DNA of 64,000 bases from NCBI RefSeq assembly GCF_050303215.1, contig NZ_JBNLBH010000038.1:1-64000 (forward strand). Direction: 5' to 3'. The translations under genes were made by a program, and so were the position numbers. The notes beneath the pieces were generated by a model. The model was not told where the DNA came from, searched no databases, and saw only the letters and a list, made by a program, of their open reading frames with translations. The stretch is from Haliangium sp050303215 (GTDB taxonomy: Bacteria > Myxococcota_A > Polyangia > Haliangiales > Haliangiaceae). Shown in pieces: positions 1-16,862 of the stretch. The stretch's first letter is position 1, and each line of letters starts with the position of its first letter.

Positions 1-1
1 C

Positions 2-1138
2 CTGCTCGGCGACCGCCCGGCCCCGGCCGGGGTCGAGCCGCTGACGCTCAGCATCGGCGAACCCCAACACCCGCCGCCCGCGCTCGTGACCGAGGCGGTG
101 GCCGCGAACGCGCACCTGTGGCACCGCTACCCGGCCATCGACGGCACCCCTGAGTTCCGCCGTGCCGCCGCCGAGTGGCTCGAATGGCGCTATCGGCTCG
201 GCGCCGGCGCGGTCGATCCCGACCGTGAGGTGCTGCCGGTCGCGGGCACCCGCGAGGCCCTGTTCCTGATCGCGTTGGCCACGGTCCCACCCGAGCGGCG
301 CGGCCGAAAGCCGCTGGTGATCCTGCCCAACCCCTTCTATCACCCCTACGCGGCAGCGGCCGTGGCCGCGGGGGCCGAGGCCCTGTACCTGCCTGCGACC
401 CCCGAGCACGACTTCTTGCCCGACTACGCCGGTCTCGATCCCGACACCCTGGACCGCACGGCCCTGGTATATGCGTGCTCGCCCGCCAATCCCCAGGGCA
501 CGATCGCCTCGGTCGAGCGCCAGCGCGCGCTGCTGGTCCAAGCCCGCGCACACGACTTCGTGGTCGCCGCCGACGAGTGCTACGCCGAGATCTACGACCA
601 CACCCCGCCCCCGGGCGCGCTCGAGGCCGCCCGCGATCTGGGCCCGGGCTGGGACAACCTGATCGTCTTCCACTCCCTGTCCAAGCGCTCCAGCGCCGCC
701 GGCCTGCGCTCGGGCTTCATCGCCGGCGACCCCGCGCTCATCGACCAGCTCCGACTGTTCCGCAGCTACGCCGCGGCGGTGGTCCCGGGCCCGATCCTGG
801 CCGCGTCGACCGCGCTGTGGCGCGACCACGCCCACGCCGAGGAGTGCCGCCGCCGCTACCAAGCCAAGATCGACCTCGCCGAGTCGATCCTGGGCGGTCG
901 CCTCGGCTTCTTTCGTCCCCCGGGGGCGTTCTACCTGTGGCTCGACGTCGGCGACGGCGAAGCCGCGGCGCTGCGGCTGTGGACCGAGGCCGGACTCCGG
1001 GTCCTGCCCGGGGCCTACCTCGCCCACGACCTGCCCGGCCAGCCCAACCCCGGCGCCCGGTACATCCGCGCGGCGCTGGTCCACGACCTGACCACGCTCA
1101 CCAAGGCCCTCGGACGCATCGTCGCCGTGCTCGGCTGA
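2..1138 (+). CDS. dapC: Succinyldiaminopimelate aminotransferase (partial, 5' end outside window)
   Basis: PLP-dependent class I/II aminotransferase, probably the succinyldiaminopimelate transaminase of lysine and meso-diaminopimelate synthesis in the cytoplasm. The reading frame is open from base 2, with SIGEPQH before the first internal ATG at 86, so the true start lies upstream of the window and about 378 residues are visible. The PLP lysine is in SLSKRSSAAGLRSG (Lys codon 683-685). The SKRS...GLRSGF pattern is typical of the proteobacterial DapC group rather than aspartate aminotransferase. An NPxNPQG-like motif (ACSPANPQGT) and a C-terminal substrate-binding arginine (ARYIRAAL) are also present. 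Related transaminases of other specificity cannot be excluded without the N terminus and a phylogeny. Confidence 0.85.
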   Translation: MLGDRPAPAGVEPLTLSIGEPQHPPPALVTEAVAANAHLWHRYPAIDGTPEFRRAAAEWLEWRYRLGAGAVDPDREVLPVAGTREALFLIALATVPPERRGRKPLVILPNPFYHPYAAAAVAAGAEALYLPATPEHDFLPDYAGLDPDTLDRTALVYACSPANPQGTIASVERQRALLVQARAHDFVVAADECYAEIYDHTPPPGALEAARDLGPGWDNLIVFHSLSKRSSAAGLRSGFIAGDPALIDQLRLFRSYAAAVVPGPILAASTALWRDHAHAEECRRRYQAKIDLAESILGGRLGFFRPPGAFYLWLDVGDGEAAALRLWTEAGLRVLPGAYLAHDLPGQPNPGARYIRAALVHDLTTLTKALGRIVAVLG

Positions 1139-1252
1139 ACCGAGGTCGCGGACCGATACAGAATCGAGCCGCGCCGGCGCCTGGGTCCGAGAGGTCGTTG
1201 TATCTTCCGCGCAGGCGAACAACCAGGTGTCGCCTGTCGCAAGGAGTCATCC

Positions 1253-1702
1253 ATGAAACACCTCACGCACTTGTGTGCCGCGATGCTCGCGGCGTTTGCG
1301 TTGACGCTCGCCCCGAGCTGCAGCAAGGAAGAGACCGCCCCCACGCCGGATCCGACCGCAGAGGAGGCCACCAAGGCCGCCGCCGAGGCGACCGCGAAGG
1401 CGACCGAAGAGGCCGCAAAGGCCACAGAGGCCGCCGCAGCCGCCGCGAAGGCCGGCGAGGAGGCCGCCGCGGCCGCCGCGAAGGCTGGCGACGAAGCCGC
1501 AGAGGCCGCCACCGAGGATGCCGAAGAGGCCGCTGAGGATGCCGAGGAAGCCGCGGAGAAGGCCGCTGCGGCAACCGAAGCAGCAGTCGAGGCCGCCGGC
1601 GCTGCCGCTGCCGCGGCCGACGAAGCGACGGAGGAGGCGCCCAAGAGGAAGCGGGTCAAACGACGCGTGCCCAAGGAGCCGGCCGAAGACAGCGGCTGGT
1701 GA
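1253..1702 (+). CDS. Ala/Glu/Lys-rich lipoprotein
   Basis: 149-residue predicted lipoprotein. A signal peptide (MKHLTHLCAAMLAAFALTLA) ends in the lipobox APSC, with the lipidated Cys at about residue 23. The remainder is almost only Ala, Glu, Lys, Asp and Thr, in imperfect AAKAGEEAA and AEEAAEDAEEAA units, and should form a long charged helix or coiled coil. The tail is basic (KRKRVKRRVPKEP), which could contact peptidoglycan, nucleic acid or an acidic partner. A Shine-Dalgarno-like AAGGAG lies about 7 bases before the ATG. The stop overlaps the region of the next gene, so the two may be cotranscribed. The function is not recognised; the overall look resembles Lpp-like or periplasmic spacer proteins, but no homology is claimed. 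Confidence 0.75.
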   Translation: MKHLTHLCAAMLAAFALTLAPSCSKEETAPTPDPTAEEATKAAAEATAKATEEAAKATEAAAAAAKAGEEAAAAAAKAGDEAAEAATEDAEEAAEDAEEAAEKAAAATEAAVEAAGAAAAAADEATEEAPKRKRVKRRVPKEPAEDSGW

Positions 1703-1758
1703 TGCGACCCCGCACTGGGGCCCCTGTCCCGAACGGACGCCCCCGCGCATCGACGCCG

Positions 1759-3954
1759 ATGCGCCTGGTCCTGGCCCCGTGCTTGACAGTCCTGGCCCTG
1801 AGCGGATGCGACGGTGAGCCCCGCGCGGCAGCCGGGGATCCCTCGGCCGGGAGCGCGCCCGCCGATGCCGCCGCGGCATCGGCCTCGATTCACTCCGTGG
1901 CGGACGCCCTGACGGCGCTGGAAGAGCAGCTCCGCAGCACTGACGCATCCGCCCGGGCGGGCTGGGACCAGCTCGCCGGGCCCGATCCCGTAGCGATCGC
2001 GGCGGTGCCCGGCGCCGGTCGTGAGCGCGGGTTCGTGGGCGTGCTGCGCGGCCAGTCCGCGCTCGTGGTCCTCGACCCCGATGGCCGGGAGCGCGCCCGC
2101 GCGCCCGCACCAGCCCGGGCCGAGGCGCTCGCGATCGGGCCCGACGGCGTGGTGGTGGTCGCCGGCCCCGGTGAGCTCGCCCGCTACCGTGCGTACATCG
2201 ATGACCGCGGCGAGGGTGCGCTGACCCTGCTCGACCGCGCCGCGGTCATCGTCGACGGCGCGCCTGTGCGGACCCTGCGCGACATCGCGATGGGACCAGG
2301 CGGCATGATCTACGCCGTCGACGAGCTCACCGGGCGCTGGCTGGCCGTGTCCCCGAACCTGCCCGAGCGTCCCACCCGCACCCCACGAGCGGGCTGGCCT
2401 GGGCGCACCCTCGGCCGCTGCCGCGGCCCCCACCAGATCCGCCACGTCCCCGGCTATGTACTGGTTGCGTGCCTGCTCGATCACGCCCTGGCCGTACTCC
2501 CGCTCGACCCCAGCGGTGGCCGCGCCACCGGCGCGGCGGCGTGGATCCGACACGACGGACCCATCTGGAGCTTCGACGTCGTGCCCGGCGCGACGCCCGG
2601 CGAGCTCCTGATCGCGGCCGGCGGGGTCGAGGACCACCCCTTGGTCCGCTCGGACGACGGATTCGGCCACATCGACTCGTTCGTATTTTCGTACCGAGTG
2701 TCCCAGGTTGGCGCCGAGCTGGCGTACCAGCGCCTGTCCGAGGTCAACGTGTCAGAGCACGGCGTGATCACGCCCAAGCAGCTCGCCCTCTGGTCGGGCG
2801 CGGGCCCGGCCGTCCACCTGGAGGTCACCGGCTACGGCGGCGAGCGCATGGCCCGACTGTCGTGGCCAAACGGAGACCTCCGGGCCCAACCCGCGCTCAC
2901 CTCCCTGCCCGCGCCCCCGGGCATCGCCGCGGTGGCTACGCTCGCGCCGTCATCGGCCACGGCCGACCGGGCGGCCGCGACCGATCCGACGCCGCAGATC
3001 GCGGCCGACCCGCTGCTCGACGCCTGGGTCTTGCTCCACCGTTCGCCTCCCGAGATCATTCCCGCCCAGTCGTCCAAGCATGAGCCAATCGGGCGCACCG
3101 CAGCCTCCCGAGTCGGCGAGGCCCTGTTCTTCACCACCCTCTTGGCGCCGTGGAACCGGGCCGACGGCGCCCACAGCCGGTTCACCTGCGAGACCTGTCA
3201 CTTCGAGGGTTATGGGGACGGGCGAGTACACTACAGCGGGCGCGGCCAGGTCCGCGTGAGCACCAAGCCGCTGCGCGGCCTGGGCAACAACCGTCCCTAC
3301 TTCTCACGCGCCCAGGACCCGACCATGGCCGGCATGGTGTACAGCGAGTTCCGGGTGGCCAACCGCGGCAGCGGCCGCGATCCATGGTTTTCGCTCTCGC
3401 CCTCGGACCATGCCTGGCTCCCCCAGATCCGCGAGCTCCCCGACCAGTTGTCCCCCCTGTATCTGCGCAAGGCCCTCATGCGCTTCCTCTTCGACTTCAC
3501 CCACCAACCCAACCCGGCCCGGGCCGGGCGCACCACCTGGACCCCACTCGAACGCCGCGGCGCCGAGCGCTTCCGCGACCTATGCGAGGACTGCCACCGG
3601 GCCCAACTCGTCGCTGACGAGCCCAACTCCCGAGTCGCCTTCGAGGCTTGGGAGGCCCACGTGATGTCGGCCCCGGCGGCCATCGTATGGGCCGACGCAG
3701 TGTACGTGAAGACCGGCATCGAGCCCTACGTGCACGAGCACGGCGCCCGGGTGCCATCGCTCCGGCGGCTATACAAGAAGTGGCCGTACTTCACCAACGG
3801 CAGCGCCGACAGCCTGGACCAGGTACTGGCGCGAGCAGCCTGGGTTGGCGAGCGCTTCTACCACGACGGCGTCCCTGCCGACTCCGCCGCGCAGCCGACC
3901 ACCCTCAACGCTGACGATCGTCGCGCCCTGCGCGCGTTCCTGGCCCTGCTCTGA
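1759..3954 (+). CDS. Lipoprotein with beta-propeller and di-haem cytochrome c domain
   Basis: 731 residues from the ATG at 1759, chosen because it gives a clean lipoprotein signal (MRLVLAPCLTVLALSGC); an ATG at 1699 would add 20 odd residues before it. Residues about 60-400 look like a YncE-type beta-propeller with repeated LxxxPDGxVVVA-like strands. The C-terminal third carries two CxxCH haem c motifs, CETCH (477-481) and CEDCH (609-613). It also has late motifs of the cytochrome c peroxidase/MauG family (RVPSLRRLYKKWPYFTNG, YHDG). It probably acts in the periplasm or at the outer membrane in electron transfer or peroxide/substrate oxidation. The substrate is unknown. The propeller plus di-haem fusion is seen in other Myxococcota and Planctomycetes but is not functionally defined. 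Confidence 0.8.
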   Translation: MRLVLAPCLTVLALSGCDGEPRAAAGDPSAGSAPADAAAASASIHSVADALTALEEQLRSTDASARAGWDQLAGPDPVAIAAVPGAGRERGFVGVLRGQSALVVLDPDGRERARAPAPARAEALAIGPDGVVVVAGPGELARYRAYIDDRGEGALTLLDRAAVIVDGAPVRTLRDIAMGPGGMIYAVDELTGRWLAVSPNLPERPTRTPRAGWPGRTLGRCRGPHQIRHVPGYVLVACLLDHALAVLPLDPSGGRATGAAAWIRHDGPIWSFDVVPGATPGELLIAAGGVEDHPLVRSDDGFGHIDSFVFSYRVSQVGAELAYQRLSEVNVSEHGVITPKQLALWSGAGPAVHLEVTGYGGERMARLSWPNGDLRAQPALTSLPAPPGIAAVATLAPSSATADRAAATDPTPQIAADPLLDAWVLLHRSPPEIIPAQSSKHEPIGRTAASRVGEALFFTTLLAPWNRADGAHSRFTCETCHFEGYGDGRVHYSGRGQVRVSTKPLRGLGNNRPYFSRAQDPTMAGMVYSEFRVANRGSGRDPWFSLSPSDHAWLPQIRELPDQLSPLYLRKALMRFLFDFTHQPNPARAGRTTWTPLERRGAERFRDLCEDCHRAQLVADEPNSRVAFEAWEAHVMSAPAAIVWADAVYVKTGIEPYVHEHGARVPSLRRLYKKWPYFTNGSADSLDQVLARAAWVGERFYHDGVPADSAAQPTTLNADDRRALRAFLALL

Positions 3955-4003
3955 GCCCACTAACGAACCCGCCGTGCGGGCCGATGAGCGCCGGGCGCCG
4001 CGC

Positions 4004-4231
4004 TCAGAGCGCCTTCAGCTCGTCCAGGATCTCGTCTTCCTCTGGGAACTCATTGCCCATCTGGCGCTTGTTCCACAGCTCGTGGCCGTCGGCGATGACG
4101 ATGAAGTCACCTCGGCCACCCCCTTTGAGCTCGATCTCGGCGTCGGGGAAGATCGACTGAATCTTGGCGCCCAGACTGGACGCCCGCGGCTTATAGCTTC
4201 ACATCACGCAGTATTCGATGGAGACACGCAT
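4004..4231 (-). CDS. SelW/Rdx-family selenoprotein with in-frame UGA (Sec)
   Basis: 75-residue thioredoxin-like selenoprotein read from the ATG at 4231 through a UGA at 4199-4201 (codon 11) to the stop at 4004-4006. The N terminus MRVSIEYCVMU SYKPRASS matches the SelT/SelW/SelH (Rdx) pattern: a beta strand, then CxxU (Cys8, Sec11), then a YKPRA-like segment. The C-terminal half (DGHELWNKRQMGNEFPEED) fits the rest of the fold. The frame is otherwise open with strong G/C third positions on both sides of the UGA. A hairpin directly after the UGA matches a bacterial SECIS. Ordinary gene calling splits or misses this gene. Family members are thought to be thiol oxidoreductases; the substrate is unknown. 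The genome should encode SelA, SelB, SelC and SelD elsewhere. Confidence 0.93.
4166..4184 (-). promoter_or_regulatory. Bacterial-type SECIS hairpin
   Basis: Directly downstream of the Sec UGA (14 nt gap) the minus-strand transcript can form GGCGUCCA-GUC-UGGGCGCC, an 8-bp stem with one G-U pair. The loop guanine lies 23 nt after the UGA. Bacterial SECIS elements need a short stem with a G (often GU) in the apical loop about 16-37 nt after the UGA, and the CCAGUCUGG top resembles the AGGUCU apex of E. coli fdhF. The hairpin is within the coding sequence, as expected for SelB recognition in bacteria. Confidence 0.85.
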
Positions 4232-4237
4232 CCGAGC

Positions 4238-4265
4238 AGCGTACCCCTCGCTCAAACGATGTCAA
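4238..4265 (-). promoter_or_regulatory. Candidate promoter of the selenoprotein gene
   Basis: On the minus strand TTGACA (4265-4260) and TACGCT (4243-4238) are separated by 16 bp, a good sigma70-like pair. The -10 box ends only 6 bases before the ATG, so a transcript from it would have almost no leader. A GAGGGG sits inside the spacer, so an upstream start that uses it as a ribosome site is the alternative. Confidence 0.45.
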
Positions 4266-4315
4266 GCCTCCGGCCACCCGGGACTCGTGCAGATCGCTAA
4301 TCCCTGGCCCTTCGG

Positions 4316-6586
<2,271 letters not shown>

Positions 6587-6719
6587 GGCGTCGACGGTAG
6601 ACCGGTCCTCCCGAGCGCGGCAAGCCGTGGCTCCGCCTTCCGCGTCGCTCCGCCCGATGCGCTACGACGCAGTGCAGCGAAGGCACACCGTCAACACGAG
6701 CGCCAACGCCAACACCGAC

Positions 6720-7139
6720 TCAGCCCGGCTCGTGCCGGCGCGGGGTCTTCTCACGCAGGGCCGCGATGATGCGCTCGAGCTGAGCCTGCTCGCGCTCGTC
6801 CTCTAGCTCCCAATGCAGCGCCATGCCGCCGCGGCCGCCGGTCGGCAGCGCGATGCGCAAGATCTCGGCGTCCACGACCATGGACAGGTCACCGTCGTCG
6901 CCGCCGGCGTCGAGGAATACGCTGGCGCCGGCGCCGGGATTGAGGGCGGCTGCGATGGCGTCGGGTTCGTCACTCTCCAGCTCGACGTACGCGCCGCCGA
7001 GGGAGATGTTGAGGATAGGCACCACCAGTGTGGCCTCGCTGCCTCGGATCTCGACCTGAGCGAGGACCTCGTAGCGGGGATGACGGCGGCGCTCCGCTCC
7101 CGAACGCGGAGGCGGGGGAGGCTTGTTGGGGCGGGTCAT
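6720..7139 (-). CDS. PilZ domain protein
   Basis: 139-residue single-domain protein started at the ATG at 7139 (MTRPNKPPPPPRSG); the same frame is open much further upstream but only as antisense to the URC1 gene. PilZ motifs are clear: ERRRHPRYEV (the RxxxR c-di-GMP loop, about residues 17-26) and NISLGGAYVEL (the [D/N]xSxxG motif, about 44-54). It probably binds cyclic di-GMP and relays it to motility, adhesion or another partner. It ends in a basic tail (KTPRRHEPG). An AAAGAG lies upstream of the start as a possible ribosome site. It is divergent from the URC operon, with a 177-bp gap. Confidence 0.88.
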   Translation of the reverse strand: MTRPNKPPPPPRSGAERRRHPRYEVLAQVEIRGSEATLVVPILNISLGGAYVELESDEPDAIAAALNPGAGASVFLDAGGDDGDLSMVVDAEILRIALPTGGRGGMALHWELEDEREQAQLERIIAALREKTPRRHEPG

Positions 7140-7316
7140 CGGCTGTCGGAGCTCTTTCGGCAGACATTTCTTCACAGCGCCGGTATACTGCTCGCTTCGG
7201 ACGCGGTGAAGCGGGTGGACGTCTGGTCTATCATCGCTCATTCGTCGCCCGGGTGGAACCACCCGTCGCAGAGCGCACCGCGTCGAGAGTGGGATCCGTT
7301 CACCTTCGAGACACCA

Positions 7317-8576
7317 GTGACCAGCAAGAAAGCGCCCAAGCGTCACATCAAGCTGACCTCTCACCCGGGCAGCCACGGCCCGCCGCCCCTGCCTATCCGC
7401 TGGGGCGCTCCCAGCGCCGCCGAGCGTGGCCCGATCATCGGGTCCCTCACCGACCCCGAGCGCCGCAACGTCATCGGCACCCACTCGGGCTCCTACGCGG
7501 TCTATCGGGCCGTGGCGGTGGCGTCGGGCGCGCTCGATCCCGACCATCGGCCGGATCTGACCGACACCTCCCCCACCGACATCATCGGCCCCTACCCGGC
7601 CTGGTACGACGCCGAGCGGATCGTGTCCATCGATCCCTTCGGTGCGGTGGTCCACGAGGCCTTCGCCGACTTGTATCGAGACGGCTATGACATCCGCCCG
7701 ACCATTGCGATTACCAAGGCCCACATCCACATGCCCGAAATCGCGGCCGCAGTGGCCGCGGGTCGGTTGGTTCCGGACGGCAAGATCCTGCGCGACCGCA
7801 GCGACTGCGTGGTCACCAAGGCCGCGATCGAGCCGGTGTGGTACCTGCCCGGAGTAGCCACCCGCTTCGGCTGCTCCGAGAGCGACCTGCGCCGCATCCT
7901 GTTCGAGCAGACCGGGGGCATGTTCCCCGAGCTGGTCACCCGCGGCGACCTCGAGGTCTTCCTGCCCCCCATCGGCGGCAAGACGGTGTACATCTTCGGC
8001 GAACTCGACCATGTGTCCGATTCCAGCGTCCCACTGGCGGTGCGGGTCCACGACGAGTGCAACGGCTCGGATGTCTTCGGCTCGGACATCTGCACCTGTC
8101 GGCCCTACCTCGCCCACGGCATCGAGGAGTGCATCCGCACCGCGCAGCAGGGCGGCGCGGGCGTGATCGTATACTTCCGCAAGGAGGGCCGGGCGCTGGG
8201 CGAGGTGACCAAGTTCCTGGTCTACAACGCCCGCAAGCGCCAGGAGGGCGGCGACCGCGCCGAGCAGTACTTCGCCCGCACCGAGTGCGTGGCCGGGGTG
8301 CAGGACGTGCGCTTCCAAGAGCTCATGCCCGACGTGCTCCACTGGCTGGGTATCACCAAGATCGACCGGCTGGTGTCGATGAGTAACGTCAAGCACACGG
8401 CCATCGTGAACTCGGGCATCGAGGTGGTCGAGCGGGTTCGCATCCCGGACGAGTTGGTGCCTCCCGATGCCCAAGTCGAGATCGACGCCAAGGTCGCCTC
8501 CGGGTACTACACCGACGGCACCGTGCCCGAACCCGGTGAGCTGGCGGTGGCAAAGGGGCGCGAGTACGACATATGA
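7317..8576 (+). CDS. URC1: GTP cyclohydrolase II-like protein of uracil catabolism
   Basis: 419 residues from the GTG at 7317, chosen because homology-like sequence starts at about SKKAPKRHIKLTSHPG and the longer frame runs into the divergent PilZ gene. The central RVHDECNGSDVF...CTC is the GTP cyclohydrolase II zinc site (C-x10-C-x-C), followed by YFRKEGRALGE and an SNVKHTAIVNSGI-like nucleotide region. An extra N-terminal part of about 200 residues sets it apart from riboflavin RibA and matches the URC1 group. In the yeast URC pathway this protein acts on a uridine-derived nucleotide during ring opening. Its stop overlaps the URC4 start (ATGA), and URC4 and UPRT follow, which supports uracil catabolism over riboflavin synthesis. 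Confidence 0.85.
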   Translation: MTSKKAPKRHIKLTSHPGSHGPPPLPIRWGAPSAAERGPIIGSLTDPERRNVIGTHSGSYAVYRAVAVASGALDPDHRPDLTDTSPTDIIGPYPAWYDAERIVSIDPFGAVVHEAFADLYRDGYDIRPTIAITKAHIHMPEIAAAVAAGRLVPDGKILRDRSDCVVTKAAIEPVWYLPGVATRFGCSESDLRRILFEQTGGMFPELVTRGDLEVFLPPIGGKTVYIFGELDHVSDSSVPLAVRVHDECNGSDVFGSDICTCRPYLAHGIEECIRTAQQGGAGVIVYFRKEGRALGEVTKFLVYNARKRQEGGDRAEQYFARTECVAGVQDVRFQELMPDVLHWLGITKIDRLVSMSNVKHTAIVNSGIEVVERVRIPDELVPPDAQVEIDAKVASGYYTDGTVPEPGELAVAKGREYDI

Positions 8577-9886
8577 GCGCCTCCAACGAGCCCGACGCAG
8601 GGGCTCGTGCCCCATCCGACCCTGACTCTGGGCCCGGCGGCGACTGGGCCGGGGCCGACCTCGCCTACCTGCGCTCGCCCGAGGCTATCCGCGCCCGCGC
8701 CGAGGCTGTACTCGCGGCCGGCCTCGACGGGCGGCTGACCCACTTCGAGGTCCGGCTGTCGCAGCTCGAGGCCGTAGCCGCCTACGTCGCCGAGGTCACC
8801 CGCGCCGCCTATCCCGATCTCGCCATCCCGTACCACAGCCGCTGGGGTCACTTCGGCGTAGGCGGGATCGACCGCATGGCCGAGGTAGACGCGGCCCTGG
8901 CCGGCGCGACCCCGACCGAGCGCGGCGCGGCGCTGTTCGACCTGGTGATCACCAGCGTGCTGCTCGACGCCGGCGCGGGCATGGCCTGGCGCTACCGGGA
9001 AACCGAGACCGGCCAGGTCTTCGCCCGCTCCGAGGGGCTGGCCGTGGCCAGCCTGCGGGCGTTCCTGGCCGGGGCGTTCTCGAGCGATCCGACCCGACCC
9101 CTGCAAGCCGACGCCACCGGCCTCGCGGCCGTGGACGGCGCGTGCCTGGGCGTCTACTTTCAGGCCGGGCCCGGCAATCCGCTGGTCGGCGTAGATGGCC
9201 GGGCCGCGATGATGCAGCGCCTGGGCGCAGCGGTCGCGGCCGCGCCCCATCTGTTCGCCCCCGCGGAGGGCGGACCCGGGTCGCGCGCCGATGTCGCCCG
9301 GTTGGGCGGCCTGTTTGAGCGGCTGCGCGGCCGTGCCCAGGGCGGCGCCCTGCCCGCGCGCGAGATCCTCGCCGCTGTGCTCGAAGGCCTGGGTTCGATC
9401 TGGCAGGGGCCCGTGAGCGTCGGCGGGGTCGGCCTCGGCGACGTGTGGCCCCACCCGGCCGCCGGCCCCGACGGCCTGATGCCCTTCCACAAGCTCGCCC
9501 AGTGGCTCAGCTACTCCCTGGTGGAGCCGCTGGAGTGGGCCGGGGTCGAAGTCACCAGCCTCGACCAGCTCACCGGTCTGGCCGAGTATCGCAACGGGGG
9601 ATTGTTCGTCGATCTGGGCGTGTTGGTGCCCAAACACGACCAGGTCTGCGGACGCCCCCACCCGCCCGGTGCCGAGGTCATCGTAGAGTGGCGCGCGCTC
9701 ACCATCGCCCTGCTCGATCGCCTGGCCGAGCCGGTCCGGCGCCTGCTGGGTCGCTCGGCGGCCGAGCTGCCGCTCACCAAGATCCTCGAGGGCGGGACCT
9801 GGCGTGCCGGCCGCAAGATCGCAGCCGAAAAGCGCGCCGACGGCGGGCCGCCTATCCGTATCGACAGCGATGGTACGGTATTCTGA
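8573..9886 (+). CDS. URC4/DUF1688 protein
   Basis: 437 residues in the DUF1688 (URC4/Urg3) family, translationally coupled to URC1 by a 4-base ATGA overlap. Recognisable family segments are YLRSPEAIRARAEAV, GLDGRLTHFEVRL, YPDLAIPYHSRWGHF near the N terminus, and LAQWLSYSLVEPLE, LTGLAEYRNGGLFVD and TIALLDRLAEPVR near the C terminus. The family is needed for uracil use as nitrogen source through the URC route; its chemical step is not firmly defined. No signal peptide or membrane segment is seen, so it should be cytoplasmic. Confidence 0.88.
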   Translation: MSASNEPDAGARAPSDPDSGPGGDWAGADLAYLRSPEAIRARAEAVLAAGLDGRLTHFEVRLSQLEAVAAYVAEVTRAAYPDLAIPYHSRWGHFGVGGIDRMAEVDAALAGATPTERGAALFDLVITSVLLDAGAGMAWRYRETETGQVFARSEGLAVASLRAFLAGAFSSDPTRPLQADATGLAAVDGACLGVYFQAGPGNPLVGVDGRAAMMQRLGAAVAAAPHLFAPAEGGPGSRADVARLGGLFERLRGRAQGGALPAREILAAVLEGLGSIWQGPVSVGGVGLGDVWPHPAAGPDGLMPFHKLAQWLSYSLVEPLEWAGVEVTSLDQLTGLAEYRNGGLFVDLGVLVPKHDQVCGRPHPPGAEVIVEWRALTIALLDRLAEPVRRLLGRSAAELPLTKILEGGTWRAGRKIAAEKRADGGPPIRIDSDGTVF

Positions 9887-9923
9887 GCGCCCTCTGAGCC
9901 CCGCGCCTCACCCTGGAGTTGCC

Positions 9924-10554
<631 letters not shown>

Positions 10555-10556
<2 letters not shown>

Positions 10557-10596
10557 CCCTGGGCGGCACTTTTTGAACGGCGCTCAGGGCTTATTG
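10555..10596 (+). terminator. Candidate terminator after upp
   Basis: AGCCCTG (10555-10561) and CAGGGCT (10585-10591) form a perfect 7-bp stem that starts within the upp stop codon, with two further C-G pairs inside after a 2x2 mismatch. It is followed by TATT. The U tract is weak, so termination may be partial. Confidence 0.45.
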
Positions 10597-10746
10597 GAAG
10601 AGCTCACCCGGGCGCCTCCTCGCCGATGCCGTCGCCGGGTTGGCCCGAGCCCGCCTGCGGCTCCGGAGCTGCTCGATAGGGCCGCCGGTACGACCGCGGC
10701 CGCGGCGGCTCCCACGGCCGCGCTGCGATGATATGCTGGTCTCGGT

Positions 10747-12387
<1,641 letters not shown>

Positions 12388-12663
12388 GCCAGGCGCCCGC
12401 GGTCCCTTCTTCTCAGCGCCGAGCCTCGATCGCCGGGGCGGAACGCAGCGTCTTCGCAGCGGTCGGCCCCGACCCGTCGCGTCGGTATCGGGCCGCGCCA
12501 GCCCGACTCATTCGCCGGCACAGACCATTTCGAGATTTCAGGGCGGCAGAGAGCGAGGGCTGCGGCCCTGATATTTTCGCAGACAGGAGACCGGAGGCGT
12601 TGTGTCCCCCTCGCCTGGACAGCGCTCGATCCTGGGCGATAGTATGAGGAACCATAGCTTCTC

Positions 12664-14013
<1,350 letters not shown>

Positions 14014-14151
14014 ACCCGCCCGCGGGCCTCCTCCAGAGCCCGTACGCGTGGCCGATATCGCCCCGTGGGACGTTCCACTCGTGCCCGGCATGGGTCGTGT
14101 CGACGCCAATGCGTCGCCCGCCCGGCGTCGTGAGCCTCCCGCCAACGCCGA

Positions 14152-16659
<2,508 letters not shown>

Positions 16660-16862
16660 GGCATCCTCGTGTCAATGAATCCGAGCAGGTACAACGGCGC
16701 CGGCCCCCCATGGGTGATCCGTTCCGCGAGTCGTGCCATACTGTGTATGCGAGCAGTCACGACAATCACAGGCGCGTGCATACCATCTCTCGAGGGTCCT
16801 CTGCCGAACCTGTCGCCCGCAATTTCTTGCCCATCGGAACCCAGATCGGAAACAGTCGACCC

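Noticed and set aside
12388..12663. Possible small gene before the FHA-sigma54 activator
   Set aside because: Frames on both strands lack a start with ribosome site and show no codon bias.
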